A model generated the notes under the pieces. The model worked only from the letters and a program-made list of their open reading frames with translations, did no database searches and was not told the origin of the DNA. DNA of 64,000 nucleotides from Aquabacterium humicola (GTDB taxonomy: Bacteria; Pseudomonadota; Gammaproteobacteria; Burkholderiales; Burkholderiaceae_C). Below are positions 48,996 to 57,921 of the stretch, in pieces; positions within the stretch are counted from its first letter, which is position 1; each line of letters starts with the position of its first letter. The DNA lies in NCBI RefSeq assembly GCF_030167915.1, contig NZ_JARGNB010000002.1, positions 558,001 to 622,000 of the forward strand, given 5' to 3'. A program made the translations under genes and the position numbers.

Positions 48996-49808
48996 TTACT
49001 GCGCCGTGAACTTGTAGTCCGTCTTCGCGGCCTTGCGCAGGTCGTCCTGGTACTTCTGCAGCTTGACCTGGGCGATGCGCTGCTGGATCTGCGGCTTGAC
49101 CTGCTCGAAGTCCGGGAACTGGGCTTCGCGCGTGTCCTCGAGGCGGATGATGTGGAAGCCGAACTGGCTCTTCACCGGCGTCTCGGTCATCTCGCCCTTC
49201 TTCAGCGAGGTCATCGCCTTGCTGAACTCGGGCACGTAGTTGTCGGGCTTCGCGAAGTCCAGGTCGCCGCCGTTCTGGCCGGAGCCCGGGTCCTTGGACT
49301 TCTCCTTCGCCAGGTCCTCGAACTTGGCGCCGCCCTTGATCTTGGCGATCAGGTCCTTCGCCTCGTCTTCCTTCTCGACGAGGATGTGGCGGGCGCGGTA
49401 CTCGGTGCCGCTGGCCTGGGCCTTGAACTTGTCGTACTCGGCCTTGGCTTCCTGGTCGCTGACGGGGTTCTTCTTCTTGAAGTCCTCGAACAGCTCGCGA
49501 ATCATGATGCTCTGGCGGGCCAGCTCCATCTGCGCCTTGTAGTCGGCGTTCGCGGGGATGCCCTTGCGCTCGGCTTCCTGCGCGAAGATCTCGCGCAGCA
49601 CGACCTGGTCCTTGGCCTGCGCCTGCAGTTCCGGCGTCACCTGCTGGCCGGCGCGCTGCGCCTGCTGCACCAGCATGTCCAGCCGCGCCTTGGGCACGGT
49701 CTTGCCGTTGACGACGGCGATGTTCTGGGCCTGGGCGGCCAGCGGCAGCAGCAGGGCGGCGGCAGCGGCAGCGAGCACTGCGCGCACGGCAAAAGGCTTG
49801 CGAATCAT
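48996..49808 (-). CDS. Exported PpiC-type parvulin peptidyl-prolyl isomerase
   Basis: A 270-residue periplasmic foldase. The signal peptide is MIRKPFAVRAVLAAAAAALLLPLAAQA; after it a SurA-like N-terminal region (INVNGKTV-type strand IAVVNGKTVPKARLDMLV) leads to helices and the parvulin domain (about 130-225) with RARHILVEKEDEAKDLIAKI, GGAKFEDLAKEKSKDPGSG, GGDLDFAKPDNYVPEFSKAM and FGFHIIRLEDTREAQFPDF. It would catalyse proline isomerisation of outer-membrane or secreted proteins. The ATG at 49808 puts the signal at the N-terminus. The 105 bases before BolA hold no clear signal. Members of this size are called SurA-like or PrsA-like. Confidence 0.92.
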   Translation of the reverse strand: MIRKPFAVRAVLAAAAAALLLPLAAQAQNIAVVNGKTVPKARLDMLVQQAQRAGQQVTPELQAQAKDQVVLREIFAQEAERKGIPANADYKAQMELARQSIMIRELFEDFKKKNPVSDQEAKAEYDKFKAQASGTEYRARHILVEKEDEAKDLIAKIKGGAKFEDLAKEKSKDPGSGQNGGDLDFAKPDNYVPEFSKAMTSLKKGEMTETPVKSQFGFHIIRLEDTREAQFPDFEQVKPQIQQRIAQVKLQKYQDDLRKAAKTDYKFTAQ

Positions 49809-49913
49809 GGCGTGGATGTCTTTCGGGGGTTTGCTGCAGCAACGCAAAGCGGCTGCGCTCGGAGGACTTCTCGGATCAAGAGGAAGCGTGAAGCGAGGGG
49901 GCGGGGAGGCTGC

Positions 49914-50189
49914 TCAGGCTTCTTCCGGCGAGCGTGCCTCGATGGCCAGCGCGTGGATGCCCTGGGGGATCACCCGGCGCAGGGCATCATACACGAGGCG
50001 ATGTCGGGCAATCCGGCTCAGCCCGGCCATGCGCTCGCTGACGATGATCACCCGCAGGTGCGACCCCTCGCGGGCGCCGGCATGCCCGGCATGCAGGTGG
50101 CTGTCGTCGATCACTTCGAGGCTCAGCAGCGGCGCCAGCGCCTCGCGCAGCACGCGGTCGACCTCGGCGGCGGTGACGTGCGGCTTCAT
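49914..50189 (-). CDS. BolA family protein
   Basis: A 91-residue BolA/YrbA-type protein: VDRVLREALAPLLSLEVIDDSHLHAGHAGAREGSHLRV contains the class II KH-like fold and the conserved His (SHLHAGH) that coordinates an iron-sulfur cluster with monothiol glutaredoxins. The conserved HRLVYDALRRVIPQGIHALAIE ends the domain. The ATG shares one base with the stop of the preceding septation gene (TGATG), so it is translationally coupled to it. Roles proposed for the family include Fe-S transfer, cell-shape and stress control. Confidence 0.92.
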   Translation of the reverse strand: MKPHVTAAEVDRVLREALAPLLSLEVIDDSHLHAGHAGAREGSHLRVIIVSERMAGLSRIARHRLVYDALRRVIPQGIHALAIEARSPEEA

Positions 50190-50851
50190 CACGACCCTTC
50201 GGGGCTCTTCGCGGCCGCACCTTCCGGCGCGGCGGGCTCGTCCTCGATGTACTTCGCGAGGTAGAAGCCCTGCGCCAGCGTGAAGGCCAGCATCAGGCCG
50301 ATGCCGCCGAAGAGCTTGAAGTTGACCCACGCGTCGCGGCTGAAGCTGTAGGCCACCCACAGGTTCAGCAGGCCCATCAGGCCGAAGAACGCGATCCAGG
50401 CGAAGTTCAGCCGCCGCCAGACGCCGTCGGGCAGCTTGATCTGCTCGCCCAGCATCAGGCGCAGCAGGTTGCGGCCGAACACCGCCTGGCTGATCCAGAA
50501 CGACAGGCCCATCGCCCAGTACAGGCCGCTCGGCTTCCACTTGATGAAGGTGTCGTTGTGGAACCAGATCGTCAGGCCCCCCAGCACCACGACCAGCGCC
50601 AGGCTGACCCACAGCATGAAGTCGACCTTGCGCCCGCGCAGCTTCAGCCAGGCCACCTGGCCGAGCGTCGCGACGATGACGACGACGGTGGCCAGCATCA
50701 CCGGCGCTTCTTCGGTGCCGACCCTGCCGCCGGCGACCAGGAAGCCCAGGTGCTGAGTGGCGAAGGCCGCCGCGGCATCGGGATACGCGCCCGCCAGCTT
50801 GTACGCCGCGAAGAACAGGAGGATGGGAAGGAAGTCGAACAGCAGCTTCAT
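50189..50851 (-). CDS. yciB: Inner-membrane septation protein A (YciB/IspZ)
   Basis: A 220-residue membrane protein of the YciB/IspZ family. It begins MKLLFDFLPILLFFAAYKL and continues with about five to six hydrophobic helices, including VMLATVVVIVATLGQVAWL, FMLWVSLALVVVLGGLTI and FAWIAFFGLMGLLNLWV. The family segments IKWKPSGLYWAMGLSFWIS and FNDTFIKW-type loop (HNDTFIKWKP) are visible. It affects cell envelope synthesis and septation in enterobacteria. The tail is Ala/Glu/Pro-rich. BolA follows with a one-base overlap; MsrB is 51 bases upstream. Confidence 0.93.
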   Translation of the reverse strand: MKLLFDFLPILLFFAAYKLAGAYPDAAAAFATQHLGFLVAGGRVGTEEAPVMLATVVVIVATLGQVAWLKLRGRKVDFMLWVSLALVVVLGGLTIWFHNDTFIKWKPSGLYWAMGLSFWISQAVFGRNLLRLMLGEQIKLPDGVWRRLNFAWIAFFGLMGLLNLWVAYSFSRDAWVNFKLFGGIGLMLAFTLAQGFYLAKYIEDEPAAPEGAAAKSPEGS

Positions 50852-50902
50852 GCGGGGCGCAGTGTAGGCGGCAGGCGCGCCGGGGTCGGCCGGGCGCCGG
50901 AA

Positions 50903-51361
50903 TCAGCCCTCGGCAGGCTTGGGCTCCGGAACAAAATCGATCGCCGCCGAGTTGATGCAGTAACGCTCGCCGCTCGGCTCCGGGCCGTCGTCGAAGACAT
51001 GGCCCAGGTGGGTGCCGCACTTGGCGCAGCGCACCTCGATGCGCGTCATGCCGTGGCTCTGGTCGATCACCCGCTCGATGCGGCCGGGCTCGATCTCCTT
51101 CCACCAGCTCGGCCACCCGCAGCCGGCGTCGAACTTGTGCTCGCTCTCGAACAGCACCTGTCCGCAGCCGATGCAGCGGTAGGCGCCGTTCTCCCAGTGG
51201 TCCCAGTACCGGCCGGTGAAGGCCCGCTCGGTGGCCGCGTGGCGGGCGACCTGGTACTGCATCGGGTCGAGCTGTGCGCGCCATTCGTCGTCGGACTTGC
51301 GCACCGGGTAGCGCGGGTCGTCGTGGTCGTGCACGGGTTCGGAACGGTTCAAGAACTTCAT
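50903..51361 (-). CDS. msrB: Peptide methionine-(R)-sulfoxide reductase MsrB
   Basis: A 152-residue MsrB that repairs methionine R-sulfoxide in oxidised proteins. The two zinc-binding pairs are CIGC (63 and 66) and CAKC (112 and 115); the catalytic Cys135 is in [13 protein letters not shown] and His118 in [10 protein letters not shown]. The family core [21 protein letters not shown] is present. The Cys64-like recycling residue is not obvious, so thioredoxin recycling may use another Cys. No signal peptide, so cytoplasmic. It heads the minus-strand msrB-yciB-bolA group; the 240 bases to the divergent acyl-CoA synthetase should hold both promoters. Confidence 0.94.
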   Translation of the reverse strand: MKFLNRSEPVHDHDDPRYPVRKSDDEWRAQLDPMQYQVARHAATERAFTGRYWDHWENGAYRCIGCGQVLFESEHKFDAGCGWPSWWKEIEPGRIERVIDQSHGMTRIEVRCAKCGTHLGHVFDDGPEPSGERYCINSAAIDFVPEPKPAEG

Positions 51362-51601
51362 GGCGGGCGATTGCTCCAGGGGGCTCCAGCGATGGGCCGG
51401 CGTGGCCGGCGGGCCGTGCATCCGGCGCGGCCCGGCGGTTCGTCGCGCGACCGGCGTCGGACCTTTCAGCAAACGGCGTTCCTTCGAGCCAGTGTAGGCA
51501 CAACCCGATTGTCGTTCGCATGACAAGGGGACAGCATCGCCCGTGACAGCATCCGGCCCGCGCCGGATGGCGTATTCCTGACGACCACGGAGACCACGAC
51601 C

Positions 51602-53254
51602 ATGTCAGCCTTGATGGGCCAGATGATGCAGATGCCGCTGTTGATCTCGTCGCTCGTGCGGCACGCGGCGCGCCATGCCGGCGACACGACTATCGTGTCC
51701 AAGCGCGTCGAGGGCGACATCCACCGCACGAGCTGGGCCGAGGTGGAATTGCGCTCGCGCAAGCTCGCGCAGGCGCTGGCGCGGCTGGGCCTGCGGGCCG
51801 GCGACCGCGCCGCCACCCTGGCCTGGAACGGCTACCGGCACCTGGAGATCTACTACGGCACCTCTGGCTCCCAGCTGGTGTGCCACACCATCAACCCGCG
51901 CCTGTTCCCCGAGCAGATCGCCTGGATCGCCAACGACGCGGCCGACGCGGCGCTGTTCTTCGAGCTGAACTTCCTGCCGCTGATCGAGAAGCTCGCCGCG
52001 CAGATGCCGACGGTGAAGCACTTCGTGCTGATGACCGATCGCGCGCACATGCCGGCGCAGAGCGCGATCCCGAACCTGCTGTGCTACGAGGAGCTGGTCG
52101 AGGCCGAGGACGGCGCCTACAGCTGGCCGAGCTTCGACGAAAACACCGCGTCGAGCATCTGCTACACCTCGGGCACCACGGGCAACCCGAAGGGCGCCGT
52201 CTACAGCCACCGTTCCAGCGTGCTGCATGCCTACGCCGCCGCGCTGCCCGACGCGATGGACTGCTCCAGCGCCGACGTCGTGCTGCCGGTGGTGCCGATG
52301 TTCCACGTCAATGCCTGGGGCCTGCCGTATGCCTGCGCGCTGGTGGGCTGCAAGCTGGTGATGCCCGGCCCGCACCTGGACGGCAAGTCGCTCTACGAGC
52401 TCTTCGAGGAGGAGAAGGTGACCTTCTCCGCCGGCGTGCCGACGGTGTGGCTGGGCCTCTTGACCTATGTGAAGTCGAACAACCTGAGGTTCTCGACCTT
52501 CAAGCGCACGGTGATCGGCGGCTCGGCCTGCCCGCCGGCGATGATGAAGACGCTGCAGGACGACTTCGGCGTCGAGGTGATCCATGCCTGGGGCATGACC
52601 GAGCTGTCGCCGCTGGGCACGCTGTCGAAGCTGAAGTCCAAGCATGCGACGCTGCCGCGCGAGCAGCAGCAGAAGCTGCTTGAGAAGCAGGGTCGCGCGA
52701 TCTGCGGCATCGACATGGCGATCGTCGACGACGACGGCCATGCGCTGCCGTGGGACGGCGCGGCCTCGGGCAACCTCGTCGTGCGCGGGCCCTGGGTGAT
52801 CTCGAGCTACTACGGCCAGGCCGGGCAGTCGCCGCTGATCACGGTCGACGGCGAGGCCGGCTGGTTCCCGACCGGCGACGTCGCGACCATCGACGCCGAC
52901 GGCTTCATGCAGATCACCGACCGCTCGAAGGACGTGATCAAGTCCGGCGGCGAATGGATCAGCTCGATCGAGCTGGAGAACATCGCGATGGCCCACCCCG
53001 CGCTGCACGAGGCCGCGGTGATCGCCGCGAAGCATCCGAAGTGGGACGAGCGTCCGCTGCTGGTGGTGGTGAAGAAGCCCGGTGCCGAGGTCACGCGCGA
53101 CGAGCTGCTGCAGTTCTACGAGGGCCGCATCGCGAAGTGGCAGATCCCGGACGACGTCGCCTTCGTGCCGGAGCTGCCGCACACGGCCACCGGCAAGATC
53201 CAGAAGCTCAAGCTGCGCGAGCAGTTCAAGGACCACCGCCTGCCGGCGGCCTGA
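51602..53254 (+). CDS. AMP-dependent fatty-acyl-CoA synthetase
   Basis: A 550-residue adenylate-forming ligase that would activate a carboxylic acid to its acyl-CoA. The P-loop is [18 protein letters not shown] (from Tyr188), followed by [17 protein letters not shown], the A5 motif [12 protein letters not shown], the A7/A8 motifs [15 protein letters not shown] and [12 protein letters not shown], and the C-terminal Lys in [12 protein letters not shown]. The sequence [16 protein letters not shown] at the start resembles medium/long-chain and 3-methylthiopropionate ligases (AlkK/DmdB-like). The ATG at 51602 has GGAG 13 bases upstream. Its neighbours are the HAAT transporter and beta-oxidation genes. 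Confidence 0.92.
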   Translation: MSALMGQMMQMPLLISSLVRHAARHAGDTTIVSKRVEGDIHRTSWAEVELRSRKLAQALARLGLRAGDRAATLAWNGYRHLEIYYGTSGSQLVCHTINPRLFPEQIAWIANDAADAALFFELNFLPLIEKLAAQMPTVKHFVLMTDRAHMPAQSAIPNLLCYEELVEAEDGAYSWPSFDENTASSICYTSGTTGNPKGAVYSHRSSVLHAYAAALPDAMDCSSADVVLPVVPMFHVNAWGLPYACALVGCKLVMPGPHLDGKSLYELFEEEKVTFSAGVPTVWLGLLTYVKSNNLRFSTFKRTVIGGSACPPAMMKTLQDDFGVEVIHAWGMTELSPLGTLSKLKSKHATLPREQQQKLLEKQGRAICGIDMAIVDDDGHALPWDGAASGNLVVRGPWVISSYYGQAGQSPLITVDGEAGWFPTGDVATIDADGFMQITDRSKDVIKSGGEWISSIELENIAMAHPALHEAAVIAAKHPKWDERPLLVVVKKPGAEVTRDELLQFYEGRIAKWQIPDDVAFVPELPHTATGKIQKLKLREQFKDHRLPAA

Positions 53255-53299
53255 CACCCGCGTGACGGCGGGAGGGCCGCCCTGGCGACATCGGGGACC

Positions 53300-53333
53300 A
53301 CAGCAGGGATGACAGCAGGGATGACAGCAGGGA
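53300..53333 (+). repeat. Short tandem repeat, 12-base unit
   Basis: ACAGCAGGGATG occurs at 53300-53311 and 53312-53323, then ACAGCAGGGA at 53324-53333, so about 2.8 units. It lies in the 195-base gap between the acyl-CoA synthetase and the solute-binding gene. ACCCC/GGGGT (53358-53362/53368-53372) forms a small hairpin further on. Confidence 0.85.
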
Positions 53334-53449
53334 CATAAGGGCTGTCTCTGCCGCGACACCCCTGCGTGGGGTAGTCCCTGAAGCGCGAGCCGGGCCCCTT
53401 CCGGTACCGTCTTGCGCTGGTTGCGGTGCATCAAATTTCGGAGACGAAC

Positions 53450-54688
53450 ATGCGGATTTCGAAGGGTTTCTCGAGTGTCGCGATGGCTGCGGTGCTGGCG
53501 TTGGGCGCAGCGGCGGCTCACGCGCAAAAGGGTGAGACGGTCAAGGTCGGCTGGGTCGATCCGCTGTCCGGCCTGATGGCGCCGGTCGGCCAGAACCAGA
53601 TCAAGAGCTTCCAGTTCGTCGCCGAGCACTTCAGCAAGAGCAACCCGGCGGGCGTGAAGTTCGAGATGGTGCCCATCGACAACAAGCTCAGCCCGCAGGA
53701 AAGCATCAACGCCGTCAAGTCGCTGATCGACCAGGGCGTGCGCTACATCGTGCAGGGCAACGGCTCCGGCGCGGCGCTGGCGATCATGGATGCGGTGCAG
53801 AAGCACAACGAGCGCAACCCGGGCAAGGAAGTCGTCTACCTGAACTACGCGGCGGTCGATCCCGACCTGACGAACAGCAAGTGCAGCTACTGGCACTTCC
53901 GCCTCGACGCGGACACGTCGATGAAGATGGAGGCGCTGACCACCTGGGTGAAGGACCAGGCGGACATCAAGAACGTCTACCTGATCAACCAGAACTACGC
54001 GCACGGCCACCAGGTGTCGCGCTATGCGAAGGAAATCCTCGCGCGCAAGCGGCCCGACATCAAGATCGTCGGCGACGACCTGCACCCGCTGGCGCAGGTG
54101 CGCGACTTCGCGCCGTACATCGCGAAGATCAAGGCCGCCGGTGCCGACACCATCCTGACCGGCAACTGGGGCTCGGACCTGACGCTGCTGATCAAGGCGG
54201 CCAACGATGCCGGCCTCAACGTCAAGTTCCTGACCTACTACGCCGGCGTCACCGGCACGCCCACGGCGCTAGGGCCCGCCGCGGCCGGCCGCGTCTATGT
54301 CGTCGCCTATGCGCACTCGAACATGCCGGGCGAAGTCGGCAAGCTCGGCGACGCCTTCAAGGCCAAGTTCAACGACGACTACTACACGATGGCCACCTAC
54401 AACGCCTTCGCGTTGCTGTCGAGCGCGATGGCGCAGGCCAAGACCACCGATCCGGCCAAGGTCGCCGCAGCGATGGAAGGCATCAAGTTCAAGGGCTTCA
54501 ACGGCGACGTCGAGATGCGCAAGACCGACCACCAGCTGCAGCAGGCGCTGTTCGTCACCGTGTGGAAGAAGGCCGATGCGAAGGCGCCGTACAGCGTCGA
54601 GAACACCGGCTACAACTTTCAGCCGGTCAAGGCGTACGAGGCCTATGTCGCCAGCACGCCGACGTCGTGCCAGATGAAGCGGCCCTGA
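53450..54688 (+). CDS. HAAT-type ABC transporter substrate-binding protein (LivK-like)
   Basis: A 412-residue periplasmic type I binding protein. The signal peptide is MRISKGFSSVAMAAVLALGAAAAHA (cleavage near residue 25). The mature part begins VKVGWVDPLSGLMAPVGQNQ, with the family segments YIVQGNGSGAALAIMDAVQK, NQNYAHGHQVSRYAKEILA and TILTGNWGSDLTLLIKAA. It would bind a branched-chain amino acid, amide or similar small ligand and deliver it to the permease genes downstream. GGAG is 9 bases upstream of the ATG. An intrinsic terminator follows, so it is probably made in excess over the membrane genes. Confidence 0.92.
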   Translation: MRISKGFSSVAMAAVLALGAAAAHAQKGETVKVGWVDPLSGLMAPVGQNQIKSFQFVAEHFSKSNPAGVKFEMVPIDNKLSPQESINAVKSLIDQGVRYIVQGNGSGAALAIMDAVQKHNERNPGKEVVYLNYAAVDPDLTNSKCSYWHFRLDADTSMKMEALTTWVKDQADIKNVYLINQNYAHGHQVSRYAKEILARKRPDIKIVGDDLHPLAQVRDFAPYIAKIKAAGADTILTGNWGSDLTLLIKAANDAGLNVKFLTYYAGVTGTPTALGPAAAGRVYVVAYAHSNMPGEVGKLGDAFKAKFNDDYYTMATYNAFALLSSAMAQAKTTDPAKVAAAMEGIKFKGFNGDVEMRKTDHQLQQALFVTVWKKADAKAPYSVENTGYNFQPVKAYEAYVASTPTSCQMKRP

Positions 54689-54705
54689 TCGGCCGATGAC
54701 GCGCC

Positions 54706-54740
54706 GGCCCGGCGGAGACCGCTCCGACGGGCCTTTTTTT
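54706..54740 (+). terminator. Intrinsic terminator/attenuator after the binding-protein gene
   Basis: GGCCCG (54706-54711) pairs with CGGGCC (54728-54733), and inner CGGAG/CTCCG (54713-54717/54722-54726) pairs over the ACCG loop. Seven T residues follow (54734-54740). It lies 23 bases before the permease start, so read-through sets permease expression. Confidence 0.93.
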
Positions 54741-54763
54741 CGCTGCCGCGCCGGGAAGCCACC

Positions 54764-55777
54764 GTGGACCAGGTTCTCATCAATGTCTTGAACGGCGTCA
54801 GCTCCGGGCTGCTGCTGTTCATGCTCAGCTCCGGGCTGACGCTGATCTTCAGCATGATGGGCGTGCTGAACTTCGCGCACGCCAGCTTCTACATGATCGG
54901 CGCCTACTTCGCGTACTCGCTGACGCGGCTGGTGGGCTTCTGGCCGGCGCTGTTCGTCGCGCCGCTGGTGGTCGGCATGGCCGGCGCGTTCTTCGAGCGC
55001 ACCGCGCTGCGCCGCGTGCACAAGTTCGGCCACGTGCCGGAGCTGCTGATCACCTTCGGGCTGTCGTATGTCGTGCTGGAGGTCGTGCAGCTGATCTGGG
55101 GCCGCACGCCGGTGAACTTCGATCCGCCGGCGCTGCTGCAGGGCGCGGCGTTCACCGTGGTGCAGGGCGCCGACGGGCTGTCGATCGCGCTCGGCGCGGC
55201 GTCGGACGCGGTGTGCAAGACCGCGCAGTGCTCGCGCTTCCCGATGACGCGTGCGTTCATGATGATCGTCGCGCTGCTGATGCTGCTGTCGCTGTGGCTG
55301 CTGCTGACGCGCACCCGCATCGGCCTGGTGATCCAGGCGGCGCTGACGCATCCGGAAGCGGTCGAGTCGCTGGGCCACAACGTGCCGCGCGTGTTCATGC
55401 TGGTCTTCGGCTCGGGCTGCGCGCTGGCGGGCCTGGCCGGCGTGATCGGCGGCATTACCTTCGTCACCGAACCGGCGATGGCCGCGGTGGTGGGTTCCAT
55501 CATCTTCGTCGTCGTCGTGGTGGGCGGCATGGGCTCGCTGGCGGGCGCGTTCGTCGCGTCGCTGCTGATCGGCCTGCTTCAGACGCTGCCGCTGACGGTC
55601 GACAAGTCCTTCGCCGACGCGATCAACGCGATGGGCGGCCAGGTGGGCCCGAGCTCGCCCGGCTGGCCGCTGCTGCGCATCACGCTGGCGCAGGCGGCGC
55701 CGATCCTGCCGTACCTGCTGCTGGTGCTGATCCTGGTCTTCCGGCCCAAAGGCCTGCTGGGCACGCGGGAAGGGTGA
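54764..55777 (+). CDS. LivH-type ABC transporter permease
   Basis: A 337-residue inner-membrane permease. The start is GTG at 54764 (MDQVLINVLNGVSSGLLLFM), with GGGAAG 6 bases upstream. Eight to nine hydrophobic segments are visible; LNFAHASFYMIGAYFAYSL is the conserved LivH helix, and VVVVVGGMGSLAGAFVASLLIG forms the cytoplasmic coupling region. It pairs with the LivM-type protein seven bases downstream. The larger extracytoplasmic loop near 130-165 carries two Cys residues (VCKTAQCSRF). Confidence 0.93.
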   Translation: MDQVLINVLNGVSSGLLLFMLSSGLTLIFSMMGVLNFAHASFYMIGAYFAYSLTRLVGFWPALFVAPLVVGMAGAFFERTALRRVHKFGHVPELLITFGLSYVVLEVVQLIWGRTPVNFDPPALLQGAAFTVVQGADGLSIALGAASDAVCKTAQCSRFPMTRAFMMIVALLMLLSLWLLLTRTRIGLVIQAALTHPEAVESLGHNVPRVFMLVFGSGCALAGLAGVIGGITFVTEPAMAAVVGSIIFVVVVVGGMGSLAGAFVASLLIGLLQTLPLTVDKSFADAINAMGGQVGPSSPGWPLLRITLAQAAPILPYLLLVLILVFRPKGLLGTREG

Positions 55778-55784
55778 ACACGAG

Positions 55785-57092
55785 ATGAGCCACGTTCACG
55801 AATCCCGACCGCACGTCCACTTCCGCCCGTTCAACGTCGGCCGCTGGATCATCTGGGGCGGCTTCGCGCTGGTCCTCGCCGTGGCGCCGCTGCTGTGGAC
55901 CAGCGGCTTCGCGCAGACCCTGCTGTCGCAGATGGGCATCGCGATCATCGCCTGCCTGGCCTACAACCTGCTGCTGGGCCAGGGCGGCATGCTGAGCTTC
56001 GGCCATGCGGTGTACAGCGGCCTGGGCGCGTTCCTCGCGATCCACACGCTGAACATGGTGACGGCGGGCACGCTGAGCCTGCCGGTCAGCCTGGTGCCGC
56101 TGGTGGGCGGCCTGTCGGGGCTGTTCTTCGCGGCGCTGCTGGGCTATGTGACGACGAAGAAGTCCGGCACCACCTTCGCGATGATCACGCTGGGCATCGG
56201 CGAGCTGGTGTGGTCGATGTCGCTGATGATCCCCGAGTTCTTCGGCGGCGAAGGCGGCGTCTCGGGCAACCGCGTGATCGGCAAGCCGGTGATGGGCATC
56301 AGCTTCGGGCCGCAGATCCAGGTCTACTACCTGATCGCGATCTACTGCTTCGTCTCCACCGCCGCGATGTACGCGCTGACGCGCACCCCGCTGGGCCGCA
56401 TCCTCAACGCCGTGCGCGACAACCCGGAGCGGGTCGAGTTCATCGGCTACAGCACCCAGAACGTGCGCTACCTCGCGTTCATGATCTCCGGCTTCTTCGC
56501 CGGCATCTCGGGCGGGCTGTCGGCGCTGAACTTCGAGATCGTCACGGCCGAGGTCGTCGGCGCGGCCCGCTCGGGCGCCTACCTGCTGTTCGTGTTCCTC
56601 GGCGGCGCCACGTTCTTCTTCGGACCGATCATCGGCGCGGTGCTGATGGTCATTGCCGGCGTGCTGCTGTCGGAGCTGACCAAGGCCTGGCTGCTGTACC
56701 TGGGCATCGTGTTCCTGTTCATGGTGATGTACGCGCCCGGCGGCATCGCCAGCCTGATCATGATGAACCTGCGGCTTGCGGCCTTCGGCAAGCTGAAGCG
56801 GGTGTGGACCTCGTACCTCGCGCTCGGCGGCTCGGCGCTGGTCGCGCTGATCGGCGCCGCCGCGATGATCGAGATGGTCTACCACCTGCAGCTGAACACC
56901 GCGCTCGGTCCGCAGATGGACTTCATGGGCGCCACGCTGAACGCCAACGGCCTCGACAGCTGGTTCGGCGCGGCCTTCGTGATGCTGACCGGCGTGCTGA
57001 TGTTCGAGTTCACCCGCCGCAGCTTCAGCCGCGAGTGGGGCGTGATCCAGGAAGAGATCGAGAAAGAGATCAAGCGCCGGGAGGCTCTATGA
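55785..57092 (+). CDS. LivM-type ABC transporter permease
   Basis: A 435-residue inner-membrane permease. After a His/Arg-rich N-terminus it carries AYNLLLGQGGMLSFGHAVYS, the LivM signature, with about ten hydrophobic segments and GTTFAMITLGIGELVWSM and the coupling loop LGRILNAVRDNPERVEFIGY. It is longer than usual because of an extra C-terminal extension (about 350-435) that includes another membrane segment and an acidic/basic tail, FTRRSFSREWGVIQEEIEKE. The stop overlaps the ATP-binding subunit start (ATGA). Confidence 0.92.
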   Translation: MSHVHESRPHVHFRPFNVGRWIIWGGFALVLAVAPLLWTSGFAQTLLSQMGIAIIACLAYNLLLGQGGMLSFGHAVYSGLGAFLAIHTLNMVTAGTLSLPVSLVPLVGGLSGLFFAALLGYVTTKKSGTTFAMITLGIGELVWSMSLMIPEFFGGEGGVSGNRVIGKPVMGISFGPQIQVYYLIAIYCFVSTAAMYALTRTPLGRILNAVRDNPERVEFIGYSTQNVRYLAFMISGFFAGISGGLSALNFEIVTAEVVGAARSGAYLLFVFLGGATFFFGPIIGAVLMVIAGVLLSELTKAWLLYLGIVFLFMVMYAPGGIASLIMMNLRLAAFGKLKRVWTSYLALGGSALVALIGAAAMIEMVYHLQLNTALGPQMDFMGATLNANGLDSWFGAAFVMLTGVLMFEFTRRSFSREWGVIQEEIEKEIKRREAL

Positions 57093-57904
57093 GTGCCTAT
57101 GCGGTCGAGCTGCGCGACGTGCGCAAGAGCTTCGGCAAGACCGAGATCATCCGCGGCGCGAACCTGGCGGTGAAGCCGGGCGAGCGGGTGGCGATCATCG
57201 GGCCCAACGGCGCCGGCAAGTCGACGCTGTTCAACCTGATCAGCGGCCGCTTCGGTTCCACCAGCGGCGAGATCCTGCTCAACGGCGAGCGCATCGACGG
57301 GCTGACGCCGTTCCAGATCAACCGCCGCGGGCTGTCGCGCAGCTTCCAGGTCTCGAACCTGTTCGTGCGCCTGTCGGTGTTCGAGAACCTGCGCTGCGCG
57401 GTGCTGTGGTCGCAGGGCTACCGCTACGCGTTCTGGAAGTTCCTGGCCGGCGCGCACGACGCGAACGACCGCGCCGAGGAAGTGCTGGCGATGATCAAGC
57501 TCGAGCGCCGGCGCGACCACCTCGCGATGAACCTGACCTACGCCGAGCAGCGTGCGCTGGAGATCGGCATCACGATCGCCGGCGGCTCGAACGTCATCCT
57601 GCTCGACGAGCCGACCGCCGGCATGAGCAAGAGCGAGACCAAGCGCTTCATCCAGCTGATCCGCGAGGTCACCGCCGGCAAGACGCTGCTGACGGTGGAG
57701 CACGACATGGGCGTGGTGTTCGGCCTGGCCGACAAGATCGCAGTGCTGGTCTACGGCGAGGTCATCGCCTTCGACGTGCCCGATGCGGTGCGCGCCAATG
57801 CGCGCGTGCAGGAGGCCTACCTCGGTTCCGTGCTGGCCGATGCCCAGGCCGCCGAGCAGCAGGCGGCCGACCAGGCGCACGCGCCCGCTTCGGCGGGCCA
57901 TTGA
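57089..57904 (+). CDS. LivG-type ABC transporter ATP-binding protein
   Basis: A 271-residue ATPase. Walker A is GPNGAGKST (38-46), Walker B is NVILLDEPTAG and the His switch is TVEHDMGVVF. The signature motif reads LTYAEQ (149-154) where LivG normally has L(S/A)YGEQ, so the conserved Gly is Ala. The N-terminus MSAYAVELRDVRKSFG begins the domain directly; the start overlaps the permease stop. It would energise uptake of the ligand bound by the periplasmic protein. The C-terminal tail is Ala/Gln-rich. It is followed by the second ATPase after 17 bases. Confidence 0.92.
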   Translation: MSAYAVELRDVRKSFGKTEIIRGANLAVKPGERVAIIGPNGAGKSTLFNLISGRFGSTSGEILLNGERIDGLTPFQINRRGLSRSFQVSNLFVRLSVFENLRCAVLWSQGYRYAFWKFLAGAHDANDRAEEVLAMIKLERRRDHLAMNLTYAEQRALEIGITIAGGSNVILLDEPTAGMSKSETKRFIQLIREVTAGKTLLTVEHDMGVVFGLADKIAVLVYGEVIAFDVPDAVRANARVQEAYLGSVLADAQAAEQQAADQAHAPASAGH

Positions 57905-57921
57905 TCACCGCGGGAACCACG

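Noticed and set aside
53300-53333. CRISPR-like repeat
   Set aside because: The repeats are 12 bases, directly abutting, with no spacers and no cas genes in the window.
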